NCBI GenBank assembly: GCA_026394715.1
Contig: JAPKXR010000175.1
Location: 1-38,254 of the forward strand
Direction of reading: 5' to 3'
Source: Methanomicrobiales archaeon
GTDB lineage: Archaea > Halobacteriota > Methanomicrobia > Methanomicrobiales > Methanospirillaceae
Length of the DNA stretch: 38,254 nucleotides
How positions within the stretch are numbered: position 1 is the first letter of the stretch; every line of letters begins with the position of its first letter. A program made the position numbers and the translations under genes. This document shows positions 16,680 through 24,825 of this stretch, piece by piece. The notes under the pieces are model-generated. The model saw only the letters and a program-made list of their open reading frames with translations. It searched no databases and was not told where the DNA came from.

Positions 16680-19469
16680 ATGCCGCAGGAGACCGGAGCT
16701 GGGAATGAAGGCAGTGGAAAACGCCTGACTCCCGTAATGGAGCAATATCATACGCTCAAGAAAGAATGCGGCGAGTCGATACTCTTTTTCCAGATCGGCG
16801 ATTTTTACGAGACATTCTGGACCGATGCAGAAGTGGTCTCGCGGGAGCTCGATATCGTCCTGACTTCCCGTTCAAAAGGTTCTAATGGGGAAAAGATCCC
16901 GCTGGCAGGTGTCCCGTGCCATGCGTTCGATGCGTACATCGCGCGTCTTGTCAGGAAGGGGTACCGGGTGGCAGTCGTCGACCAGGTGGGCGACCCGAAA
17001 GAGTCAAAAGGGATCGTTAAACGGCAGCTCACCCGTGTCATCACACCCGGGACCGTGATCGATCCCTCGATGGTCCCCTCGACTGCTGCCGCATATCTCA
17101 TGGCCGTTGCAGAAGACAGTACTGCAGGGGTCGTATCAGCGGCATTTCTTGATATTACCACCGGGGAGTTTTTTTACTCTGTCTGCCCGAAGGAGAACCG
17201 TTTCCAGTCACTTGATGCGGAAATTGCAAAGTATCACCCGGGGGAATGCATTGTTTCACCAGGGCTTGACCCCCTGGTGATCACCCTTCTAAAGGACCGT
17301 GCGGTCCCCGTGACACAATGGAAGCAGGAAGTCTTCGGTCTTGAAAGGGCAAAAGAAGTGTTGATGTTGCATTTTCATGTTGCATCACTGGATGGGTTCG
17401 GCCTCGTATCCCGGGGATCTGCGGTCAGGGCTCTTGGCGGAGCGTTATTGTACGCAAAGGAGACACAGGGGAAAGAACTGCCGCATATCACCAGTATTTC
17501 TGACCGCACGGTCACCGGTACCATGGTGCTTGACGCAGTAACGCTTCGGAACCTCGAGGTGCTCAACAATATCCGTGACGGGGGGGAGGACGGGACCCTG
17601 AAAAAGACCCTTGACCAGACAAAGACCCCGATGGGGAGCCGGCTCCTCGTCCGGTGCCTTACGAACCCGCTCCTTGACCATGAAGAGATCAATGCACGCC
17701 TTGACGCGGTTGCGTATTTTGCCTCGCATGCACCACTCCGTGCCGCTCTCCGTGACCTGTTATCCCGGTGCAGCGATATTTCCCGAATTGCCGGGAGGGT
17801 CTCCTATGGGAATGCGGGCCCCCGTGACCTCTTCACCCTGTCATGGTCGCTCCGGGCGATCCCGGAGATCAGGTCACTGATTGAGGCGGGGACGGATGAT
17901 CTGCCCCTGGCGATACGAAATGCAACGTCGTCCCTGATGGACCACCATGCGACCATTGACCTCATTTCGCGGGCAATCGTGGAAGACCCCCCGGCAACGA
18001 TAAAGAATGGCATGGTGATCAGGGAAGGGTATGATACCGATCTTGATGACCTGAGGGGTGTATCCGGGTCAGGAAAAGACTGGATTGTACAACTGCAACA
18101 GGAAGAACGGGCCACAACCGGGATCAAGTCCCTGAAGGTGGCCTATAATTCTGTATTCGGGTATTACATCGAGATAACGAAGCCAAACCTCCACCTGGTC
18201 CCGCCATCCTACGAGAGGAAACAGACGACGTCGACGGGTGAACGGTTCACCATTCCGTCCCTCCGCGAGAAGGAGGCCAGTATTGCCAATGCGGACGAAC
18301 GACTGCTTGCACGGGAGAATGTCCTCTACTCCGCACTGCTCCGCAAACTGCAGGAGGTGGTGCCGGCAATCCAGTCCTCCGCGGAGGGTATCGGGCACCT
18401 CGACCTGTTCTCGGCCCTTGCTGAATCCGCCCGAAAATATCAGTATGTTCGGCCGGCCGTCGATCCCGGGACCCGGCACCTTATCCGTGAAGGACGGCAT
18501 CCTGTTGTTGAGCGCCGATTGACCGGTGGTTTCGTGCCGAATGATGTGATGATTGATGCAGCCGGTGAACAGGTACTGATCATCACCGGGGCAAACATGG
18601 CCGGGAAATCAACCTACATGCGCTCCGTTGCCCTGATCACTATCATGGCCCAGATGGGGAGTTTTGTCCCCGCATCGTATGCTGATATTGGCGTTGTTGA
18701 CAGGATTTTCACCCGGGTCGGGGCCTTTGACGACCTTGCCTCCGGCCAGTCGACCTTCATGGTCGAGATGATAGAACTTGCGAATATCTTAAACAATGTG
18801 ACAAAAAAAAGCCTGGTGATCCTCGATGAGATCGGGAGAGGTACCTCCACGCTCGACGGGTTCTGTATTGCAAAGGCCGTGCTGGAATTTCTCCACGGGA
18901 AAGGAGGAGCCGGCCCGAGAACACTTTTTGCCACGCATTTCCACGAGATCGTCGGGATAGAATCCGACCTCCCGCGGATAAGGAATTATCATTTCGCCGT
19001 ACGGGATACGGGAAAAGAAGTAGTATTCCTGAGAAAGATCATCCCTGGTGCGACCGATAAAAGTTACGGGATCCATGTTGCACAGATTGCAGGGGTGCCG
19101 AGAAAAGTGATTGACCGTGCGAACACGATCATGAACGAAGTCGACGACAGGATTACAAACCCCGGTGGAAAAGTCAGGAGGTATACGCAGATGCTCCTCG
19201 TTGATGCACCGGTAGTCCCGAGAGACCCCGTATTGCAGGAGATAGAGGGGCTTTCGGTCGATACCATGACCCCCCTTGAAGCCCTCACGTGGCTGAACGG
19301 ACTCCAGAAACGGGTAAAGCAGGGGGATTCCATGAATCAGGACAAGTCCCGGCATGTGGAAAATACCAATAAGCCCGGACATTCTCCCGTCATCGGGCAG
19401 GATGATACGTCAGCCGGGGACCGTGATAGTACCGGAGAGGAGGGCCAGGTAAATGGCAGAGCACCATAG
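16680..19469 (+). CDS. mutS: DNA mismatch repair protein MutS
   Basis: 929 residues; MutS proteins are usually about 850-880, and the excess lies mostly in a hydrophilic tail (last 45 or so residues). The mismatch-reading Phe-x-Glu motif is FYE at 42-44 within FFQIGDFYETF. The connector, lever and clamp domains follow in order. The ATPase has Walker A GANMAGKS (637-644), Walker B with Asp716-Glu717 in LVILDEIGRGTSTLDG, and FATHFHEI as the switch histidine. The helix-turn-helix AQIAGVPRKVIDRA and a late MTPLEALTWLNGL segment complete the dimer end. It binds mismatches and recruits MutL. The mutL start lies 17 bases before its stop, so the two are co-translated. Confidence 0.97.
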   Translation: MPQETGAGNEGSGKRLTPVMEQYHTLKKECGESILFFQIGDFYETFWTDAEVVSRELDIVLTSRSKGSNGEKIPLAGVPCHAFDAYIARLVRKGYRVAVVDQVGDPKESKGIVKRQLTRVITPGTVIDPSMVPSTAAAYLMAVAEDSTAGVVSAAFLDITTGEFFYSVCPKENRFQSLDAEIAKYHPGECIVSPGLDPLVITLLKDRAVPVTQWKQEVFGLERAKEVLMLHFHVASLDGFGLVSRGSAVRALGGALLYAKETQGKELPHITSISDRTVTGTMVLDAVTLRNLEVLNNIRDGGEDGTLKKTLDQTKTPMGSRLLVRCLTNPLLDHEEINARLDAVAYFASHAPLRAALRDLLSRCSDISRIAGRVSYGNAGPRDLFTLSWSLRAIPEIRSLIEAGTDDLPLAIRNATSSLMDHHATIDLISRAIVEDPPATIKNGMVIREGYDTDLDDLRGVSGSGKDWIVQLQQEERATTGIKSLKVAYNSVFGYYIEITKPNLHLVPPSYERKQTTSTGERFTIPSLREKEASIANADERLLARENVLYSALLRKLQEVVPAIQSSAEGIGHLDLFSALAESARKYQYVRPAVDPGTRHLIREGRHPVVERRLTGGFVPNDVMIDAAGEQVLIITGANMAGKSTYMRSVALITIMAQMGSFVPASYADIGVVDRIFTRVGAFDDLASGQSTFMVEMIELANILNNVTKKSLVILDEIGRGTSTLDGFCIAKAVLEFLHGKGGAGPRTLFATHFHEIVGIESDLPRIRNYHFAVRDTGKEVVFLRKIIPGATDKSYGIHVAQIAGVPRKVIDRANTIMNEVDDRITNPGGKVRRYTQMLLVDAPVVPRDPVLQEIEGLSVDTMTPLEALTWLNGLQKRVKQGDSMNQDKSRHVENTNKPGHSPVIGQDDTSAGDRDSTGEEGQVNGRAP

Positions 19470-21237
19470 AAACCGGATCCGGCTCCTTGACCAGGCCACG
19501 GTAAACCAGATTGCCGCAGGCGAGGTAGTGGAGCGCCCGGCCTCTGTCGTCAAGGAGCTGGTGGAGAACTCCATCGATGCCGGTGCGACCCGGATCATTG
19601 TGCAGCTTGAGTCCGGCCGGGAAGGGATCACTTCTGCCCGGGTCACGGATAACGGGTGCGGTATGGGGGCCGAAGACGCCAGATTTGCGTTTACCCCGCA
19701 TGCAACGAGCAAGATCGCACGTATCGGTGACCTGGACCGCTGCCGGACTCTCGGGTTCCGCGGGGAAGCCCTGGCGAGTATTGCAGCCGTTTCCCACGTT
19801 ACCCTGGTCACCATGGAACGGGATGGCGGGCAGAGTGCGACGGAAGTAATAATCCGGGGTGGGGACCTCGAAAAAGTCGCCGAAACGGGGGCCCCGACCG
19901 GAACTACCATCACAGTCAGCGACCTTTTTTTCAACACTCCTGCAAGAAAAAAGTTCCAGAAATCAGTTGGCTCCGAGGTTGCCGCAATTACACGGACCAT
20001 GGAGGCATTTGCAATTACGAACCCCGGGATCGCATTTTTGTTTATCAATAACGGCAACGAACGGGTTTCGACTGAAGGGAGCGGAGACCTGTTCGATACC
20101 ATTGTTGCCCTCTACGGGAGCGGGGTGGCGGATGAACTCATCCCGGTATCCATCGCTGAGGGGCCACTCAGCCTGGGCGGTTATGTATCAAAACCATCAC
20201 TGTCACGCCCGAACATCTACCAGGTCTTCGTCGGCATCAACAACCGGCAGGTATATGCCCGGGCTGTTGTCGATGCAGTCAGGGCAGGATATGGCACCCT
20301 GCTCCCTGATAACCGCTATCCCGTGGCGTTCCTTTCTCTCATGCTCGACCCTGCCTACCTCGATGTGAATGTCCACCCGGCAAAACGCATCGTACACATC
20401 TCCCGTGAGCGGGACATCTGCGCAATGGTGACAGGTGCCGTGTCCCGGGCATTGAAAGGGGCCGACCTTGTACCGCGGGTACCTGGCGGGTTTCATACCC
20501 TGCAAAAGTCAGACCCGACGGGCAACGTATCACGGGGGTACGATCACCAGGTGAGGCCCGGACCCGGTGTCGCCGAGGCCGGACATGGGTCGTTCCTCCT
20601 GTCAGACCGGAGACTGCGGCAGTCCGAATTATCCGGAGGTACAGCAGGTAGCGACGACGGAGTCCCCGAATTCATCTATCTCGGCCAGTATAACGGGGCG
20701 TATATCCTGGCACAGGCACCGGTCGGGGACCTCCTCCTGGTTGACCAGCACGCGGCACATGAGCGGGTCCTGTACGAACAGGTAACAGCATCCCGGGACC
20801 TGGGCCAGGAAGCCCAGGAACTGCTCATCCCTACGATACTTACCCTCTCTCCTGCAGAGTCGGGGGTCCTGCGGGAATACCTCCCGCACCTCCAGGAAAA
20901 GGGGTTCTCTCTTGAAGAGTTTGGTAAGGATACCTACGCGGTCCGCATGGTCCCGGTAATCCTTGGAAAACCAGGTGACGGCGAGATGGTCCGGGACATC
21001 GTCGGAGACCTCATCTCGTTGCCACGCAAACACGGGACCGACTCCGGTGAACAACTTGCACGGACTATTGCGTGCCATGGAGCGGTCAAGGCAGGAACCG
21101 TGCTGACCTCCGGCCAGTGCCAGCGACTTCTCAACCAGCTCTCCCGCACGAACGAACCCTGGACCTGCCCGCACGGGAGGCCCGTGATGGTCTCATTCAC
21201 ACGGGACCGGCTTGACCTCCTTTTCGGACGGAAATAG
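19453..21237 (+). CDS. mutL: DNA mismatch repair protein MutL (endonuclease type)
   Basis: 594 residues. The GHKL ATPase begins with VNQIAAGEVVERPASVVKELVENSIDAG, where Glu35 and Asn39 correspond to E. coli Glu29 and Asn33. DNGCGMG and TLGFRGEALASI follow. A linker of about 80 residues (about 335-405) separates the dimerisation domain. Unlike E. coli MutL, that domain carries the nicking-endonuclease motifs: DQHAAHERVLYE at 431-442 (DQHAx2Ex4E), ACHGAVKAG from 540, and CPHGRP at 572-577. It should therefore nick DNA in a MutS-directed way, as in organisms lacking MutH. It overlaps mutS by 17 bases and is followed by a hairpin-T11 terminator. Confidence 0.97.
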   Translation: MAEHHRNRIRLLDQATVNQIAAGEVVERPASVVKELVENSIDAGATRIIVQLESGREGITSARVTDNGCGMGAEDARFAFTPHATSKIARIGDLDRCRTLGFRGEALASIAAVSHVTLVTMERDGGQSATEVIIRGGDLEKVAETGAPTGTTITVSDLFFNTPARKKFQKSVGSEVAAITRTMEAFAITNPGIAFLFINNGNERVSTEGSGDLFDTIVALYGSGVADELIPVSIAEGPLSLGGYVSKPSLSRPNIYQVFVGINNRQVYARAVVDAVRAGYGTLLPDNRYPVAFLSLMLDPAYLDVNVHPAKRIVHISRERDICAMVTGAVSRALKGADLVPRVPGGFHTLQKSDPTGNVSRGYDHQVRPGPGVAEAGHGSFLLSDRRLRQSELSGGTAGSDDGVPEFIYLGQYNGAYILAQAPVGDLLLVDQHAAHERVLYEQVTASRDLGQEAQELLIPTILTLSPAESGVLREYLPHLQEKGFSLEEFGKDTYAVRMVPVILGKPGDGEMVRDIVGDLISLPRKHGTDSGEQLARTIACHGAVKAGTVLTSGQCQRLLNQLSRTNEPWTCPHGRPVMVSFTRDRLDLLFGRK

Positions 21238-21293
21238 GTAGAGAACCGCCTTTCACCGGGTTTTCCCTCCGGATGGAGCCGTATTTTTTGAGT

Positions 21294-21319
21294 CCTGGAG
21301 GGACCAGGTTTTTTTTTTT
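21294..21319 (+). terminator. hairpin with eleven Ts after mutL
   Basis: CCTGG (21294-21298) pairs with CCAGG (21304-21308) around AGGGA, followed directly by eleven Ts (21309-21319). It lies 57 bases past the mutL stop and separates the mutSL unit from the lipoprotein gene. Confidence 0.7.
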
Positions 21320-21402
21320 GGCCGGACCGATATTTTCAATTAATACCCTGTCATAGTACTACGACTGCAAAAGCTTGGGGAAAAACAGGAGATAGCGGAA
21401 AG

Positions 21403-21882
21403 ATGAATAAAAAGGTACATGGCGTCCCGGTTCTGGTTATCCTGGTTTTAATTGCGGTTTATTCCGCCGGTTGCATCGGGTCTGCGGTGATACAGGGCAG
21501 TCCATTCCCGGACAGGGCACAGGGGGCCAGTGAAAAAGACCTGCCCCCGTTATTCAATTACCCGTTATCCGGGCAGGTGCAGGTCGATGACGGGGTCCCG
21601 GGCATTTATATCCCGGGAGATATCATCCAGCCCCCGGCCGACTCCCCCCTGTATGACCCGGATATTGCCGTAGTGGTCATCCGCGATACCGGCGACGGCA
21701 GGTACGAGATCAGTGGTATTGTGAATTCAAAAGGCACGTGGTTCCGGCTGCCGGGTTCTATCCCGGGTATGGTGGACCATGTGTACATTGAACGAATGTT
21801 TTCCGTGCGAAGCGGGCACGTGGACTATAACAGCCTGACAATACTCGATAACTGGCGGCCAGAGGATAATACCCGGACGTGA
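21403..21882 (+). CDS. predicted lipoprotein, function unknown
   Basis: 159 residues. The signal peptide has a hydrophobic core (PVLVILVLIAVYSAGC) with the lipidated Cys at about residue 24. The mature part starts with a Ser/Gly/Pro-rich linker. It then has a compact beta-rich domain with GQVQVDDGVPGIYIPGDIIQPP, DPDIAVVVIRDTGDGRYEISGIV and FRLPGSIPGMVDHVYIERMFSVRSGHVDY. The last strand ends near the C-terminus (LTILDNW). No named family is evident. Its position between mutL and the glycosylase gene seems coincidental, because terminators bound it on both sides. The ribosome site is probably GGAGAT about 10 bases before the ATG. Confidence 0.65.
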   Translation: MNKKVHGVPVLVILVLIAVYSAGCIGSAVIQGSPFPDRAQGASEKDLPPLFNYPLSGQVQVDDGVPGIYIPGDIIQPPADSPLYDPDIAVVVIRDTGDGRYEISGIVNSKGTWFRLPGSIPGMVDHVYIERMFSVRSGHVDYNSLTILDNWRPEDNTRT

Positions 21883-21889
21883 TTCACCC

Positions 21890-21919
21890 TTTTTGTTAGA
21901 CCACTCATGCCGTTTTTTT
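21890..21919 (+). terminator. paired T-tracts after the lipoprotein gene
   Basis: T5 (21890-21894) and T7 (21913-21919) follow the stop at 21882. Each is followed by the direct repeat GTTAGACC (21895-21902 and 21921-21928). The T-tracts suit archaeal termination. Confidence 0.4.
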
Positions 21920-21986
21920 CGTTAGACCTGAAAAGGACCCGGGACGGGTGTACTCACCTGCAGTAACTGCGATAAAAGGGGCCGCT

Positions 21987-22835
21987 ATGCCAGGAACTGA
22001 CAAAAAGAACAATTTTCCGGACGAACGGGATACTTCCCGCTTTCAGGAAAAGGTCCTGGACTTCTACCGTAGAAACGGCCGGCATGACCTTCTGTGGCGA
22101 AAAACAACCGATCCATACCATATTCTCGTATCTGAAATCATGCTCCAGCAGACCCAGGTGCCGCGGGTGACAATCAAATATCCCCGGTTTATCTCTGCGT
22201 TTCCGGATGTACACTCGCTCGCTGAGGCTTCGTTGTCTGAAGTCCTCGGTGCATGGAAAGGGATGGGGTATAACCGGAGGGCAATTGCGCTCCGGGAAAT
22301 TGCAGTACTGGTCGTCTCAGAGTTTTTGGGGGTGGTCCCTGATGACGAGACGGTTCTTTCCGGGTTTCCTGGTATTGGAAAGGCTACGGCCGGTTCAATT
22401 GCGGCATTTGCGTATAATTGCCCAACGGTATTTATTGAGACCAATATCAGGAGAGTGTTTATTCACTGCTTTTTTGGTGACCAGGTCCCTGTTTCAGACC
22501 GCGAAATCCGGCCCCTGGTTGCAAGAACGCTCGACAGCGAACACCCGCGTGAGTGGTATTACGCATTAATGGACTATGGCGCAGTACTTGGACGGCGTAT
22601 CCCGAACCCGAACCGCAGGAGTACCCATTACCACCGGCAGCCGGCATTTGAAGGGTCTGACCGCCAATTACGGGGGCGGATCCTTGAACTGCTGTTACGG
22701 GAAGGTGCAATTATTCAAAATGACCTTGTTACCTGTATCGGTGAAAAGCCTGAACGGACCGTGGACATCCTGCGGGCACTCGCCAGGGAGGGATTTGTTA
22801 CCGTCGTTCATGATACCGTCAGGCTGCATAACTGA
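21987..22835 (+). CDS. MutY-like HhH-GPD DNA glycosylase lacking the Fe-S cluster
   Basis: 282 residues from the ATG at 21987 (AAGGGG just upstream; an in-frame GTG at 21948 is the alternative). The N-terminal catalytic region WRKTTDPYHILVSEIMLQQTQV has the MutY-type Glu50. The helix-hairpin-helix is FPGIGKATAGSIAAFA (127-142). The position of the catalytic aspartate of MutY (LDGNV-like) reads IETNIRRV here, giving Glu151. After MDYGAVLGRRIPNPNRR there is no C-x6-C-x2-C-x5-C cluster. The last 60 residues resemble a winged helix (RGRILELLLREGAIIQNDLV...) rather than MutY's NUDIX-like oxoguanine-reading domain. It probably excises a mispaired base (A:oxoG or T:G), with the specificity unknown. 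Confidence 0.8.
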   Translation: MPGTDKKNNFPDERDTSRFQEKVLDFYRRNGRHDLLWRKTTDPYHILVSEIMLQQTQVPRVTIKYPRFISAFPDVHSLAEASLSEVLGAWKGMGYNRRAIALREIAVLVVSEFLGVVPDDETVLSGFPGIGKATAGSIAAFAYNCPTVFIETNIRRVFIHCFFGDQVPVSDREIRPLVARTLDSEHPREWYYALMDYGAVLGRRIPNPNRRSTHYHRQPAFEGSDRQLRGRILELLLREGAIIQNDLVTCIGEKPERTVDILRALAREGFVTVVHDTVRLHN

Positions 22836-22949
22836 AATACCCGCAATTGATTTTTCCACAATAATTTTCCCTCGCTTTCTGCGAAGACCGGCAACTGTAT
22901 TTTAATTACCCGTTCACTTAGTACAAGAAATTTCGGGGAGAACGATTGT

Positions 22950-23633
22950 ATGGCGGCACCAGTTGATCACAAGGATAAAAAACTCCTAATCGTGCTAATT
23001 TTTGCTGGCATTCTCAGCTTTGGGCTTATTGTATTTGCAGTGATGACATACGCCGGCAGCCCCGGACCTGGGAAATCCAGCTCGGCTACAACAGGGATAC
23101 CGGTAAACCCGGTATCGACACAACCGTTGGATTTTGTTACGACCAGTAGCGCGAATACGGCAGTCCCGGTACTGATTGCCACCACGATACCGGCCGGTAC
23201 CCCTGCCCGTACGGTAACAGCTGAACATAACCCCACCGTGTCCCCCGTTACATCCGCACAGCCGATTGTTACCGTTCTCCCGGTGATGTTTACATCCGGG
23301 GATTCATCTGGTCCTGTCGCCCCGGAACCATTTTTCCTCTCGGTGAGTCCGGCATCGGCCAGCGGAAAACCTGGTGAGACCATTTCCTATACCCTCCGGA
23401 TTGAGGGCGGAGAAAGGCAGACGGAGCCGATCCACTTTGCGTTAACCGCAAGTGCGCTCATTTTTTCCCAGACATACGACATTGGTGACGAACAACCCCC
23501 GTTCCCGAAGACTTCCGTCTACCAGTTCATAGTCCCCGGAAATATCCCGCCGGGAATCACGATAAACGGGGTCATTACGGCAACCGGGGCCGGGCAGACA
23601 AGAGTGCAACCGGTTACACTAAAGGTGCTGTAA
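22950..23633 (+). CDS. membrane-anchored secreted protein with Ig-like domain
   Basis: 227 residues. A single N-terminal membrane segment (about residues 12-34, LLIVLIFAGILSFGLIVFAVMTY) has a short charged cytoplasmic head. It is followed by a long Thr/Ser/Pro/Val-rich stalk (about 38-110) typical of archaeal exported proteins. The C-terminal 100 residues (FFLSVSPASASGKPGETISYTLRIEGGERQ...GNIPPGITINGVITATGAGQTRVQPVTLKVL) have the seven-strand Ig/CARDB-like pattern. They probably face the cell surface. No enzymatic motif is visible. A GGGGAG about 10 bases before the ATG supports the start. A T8 tract ends the unit. Confidence 0.65.
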   Translation: MAAPVDHKDKKLLIVLIFAGILSFGLIVFAVMTYAGSPGPGKSSSATTGIPVNPVSTQPLDFVTTSSANTAVPVLIATTIPAGTPARTVTAEHNPTVSPVTSAQPIVTVLPVMFTSGDSSGPVAPEPFFLSVSPASASGKPGETISYTLRIEGGERQTEPIHFALTASALIFSQTYDIGDEQPPFPKTSVYQFIVPGNIPPGITINGVITATGAGQTRVQPVTLKVL

Positions 23634-23645
23634 CAATAGCCCATC

Positions 23646-23653
23646 TTTTTTTT
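23646..23653 (+). terminator. T8 tract after the stalk protein
   Basis: Eight Ts follow the stop at 23633 by 12 bases, flanked by CCCAT and CGGG. This is a plausible archaeal terminator. Confidence 0.4.
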
Positions 23654-23742
23654 CGGGATGAGTTCCCGGTCCCTGGATAAAAAACGCTTCTCCTTACCCC
23701 CGGTCTTTTAAAAAAGGTGTACCCGGGATAACTATCATACAA

Positions 23743-23922
23743 TTATCCTCTCAAATAATACCCGATCAGGATCAGCAGGAGCCCGGAATAGAACATCATC
23801 GCCCAGGGCCACGCAAAGCCGAGCTGGATCGTGGAAAGTCCCTTTAAGTCCTGTAGAAGTACCAGTATAAATCCAACGATGAAACAAATGAGGCTGACAT
23901 CACTTTTTATCTTTTTATCCAT
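23743..23922 (-). CDS. 59-residue two-helix membrane protein, function unknown
   Basis: ATG at 23922 preceded by a near-perfect GGAGGT five bases upstream on the minus strand, and a stop at 23743-23745. The product begins MDKKIKSDVSL. It has a first hydrophobic segment (LICFIVGFILVLLQDL), a short loop (KGLSTIQLGFAWPWAM) and a second segment (MFYSGLLLILIGYYLRG). This is the layout of a small bitopic or hairpin membrane protein. The strong ribosome site and clean hydrophobic pattern make it a real gene despite its length. It lies alone between the stalk protein and cbiE on the operon's strand, but 190 bases beyond cbiE's stop. Confidence 0.65.
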   Translation of the reverse strand: MDKKIKSDVSLICFIVGFILVLLQDLKGLSTIQLGFAWPWAMMFYSGLLLILIGYYLRG

Positions 23923-24111
23923 TCATTACCTCCGGATTGAATATTAGATATTTACCCTGCCCCCTATATGTATTTCCCCCTCGAATAGGGGATGCATGGC
24001 TCCTGCCCTAAATGCCCGCCTCCTGTAATCCAAACCGACTAATATCCCGGGATATCTTTAGAGAGAGGGTTACTTGCCCTGGCAGGAACAGTACACAGTA
24101 TGTAATGTGGG

Positions 24112-24693
24112 TCAGAGGTCTCCGATTACCAGGGAGAACAGGCATGATGCCGGCCGTGGCGGATTGTCAGGTGTACCCATCAGGATACGTTCATCCGGGT
24201 ACCCGAGATTTTCGAGGACGACCATGGTAATCGCCGGGTAACCGGGCACGAGAGCTTTTGCAAGGTCAGGTACGCTGAATTTAGGGTCTGGAACAAGAAA
24301 AACCACTTTCCTTTGTGAAAGTTCGAGAAGAGTCTTTTCGGTCGCATGCGTGTGGTCACGACCGTGGGCCAGGACGACGGATACGTGTGCAAGGGAGAGA
24401 TGGAGTCGTGCGGCAGCGAGCTGAAGTGAAGAGATCCCGGGGATAACTTCGCCTGGCAGGTAACCAAGCCCTGCAAGCATCGGGTCACCGGTGGACAGGA
24501 TGACCGCATGGTCCGGGAGTGAACCAAGGCCCCGGTAATCCCCGATCTCCCGGACCGTGCACCCTTCATGGATATGACTTCTGACCGTTTCAATAGCCCG
24601 TTTTGAACCATAAATGAGGTCAGCCCCTGATATAACCCCGATTGCCATTTCGGTAAGCATGCCCGGGCCACAACCGACCCCTACAATTTTCAT
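24112..24693 (-). CDS. cbiE: cobalt-precorrin-7 (C5)-methyltransferase CbiE
   Basis: 194 residues from the ATG at 24693, where AGGTGAT lies 8 bases upstream. A longer in-frame start (24813) would add 40 non-family residues. The SAM-binding start GVGCGPGMLT is the tetrapyrrole methylase signature. It is followed by GADLIYGSKRAIE, the LSTGDPMLAGLG loop and GEVIPGISSLQLAAARL. CbiE methylates C5 of the corrin ring late in the anaerobic pathway. In many organisms it is fused or paired with CbiT, which adds the C15 methyl and decarboxylates; here cbiT is at the opposite end of the operon. It is the last gene of the cbi operon, 132 bases after cbiD. Confidence 0.9.
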   Translation of the reverse strand: MKIVGVGCGPGMLTEMAIGVISGADLIYGSKRAIETVRSHIHEGCTVREIGDYRGLGSLPDHAVILSTGDPMLAGLGYLPGEVIPGISSLQLAAARLHLSLAHVSVVLAHGRDHTHATEKTLLELSQRKVVFLVPDPKFSVPDLAKALVPGYPAITMVVLENLGYPDERILMGTPDNPPRPASCLFSLVIGDL

Positions 24694-24825
24694 GACCTGG
24701 ATCACCTGGAGATTAATTATGTTAGTAATTGGATTATTGCATGAACAACGTAACGGAACTGTCCCCTGGGATTTTATTCCTGTATCCCCGGGGGATATGC
24801 ATAATTCCCGCATTTTTCTGCGAAT

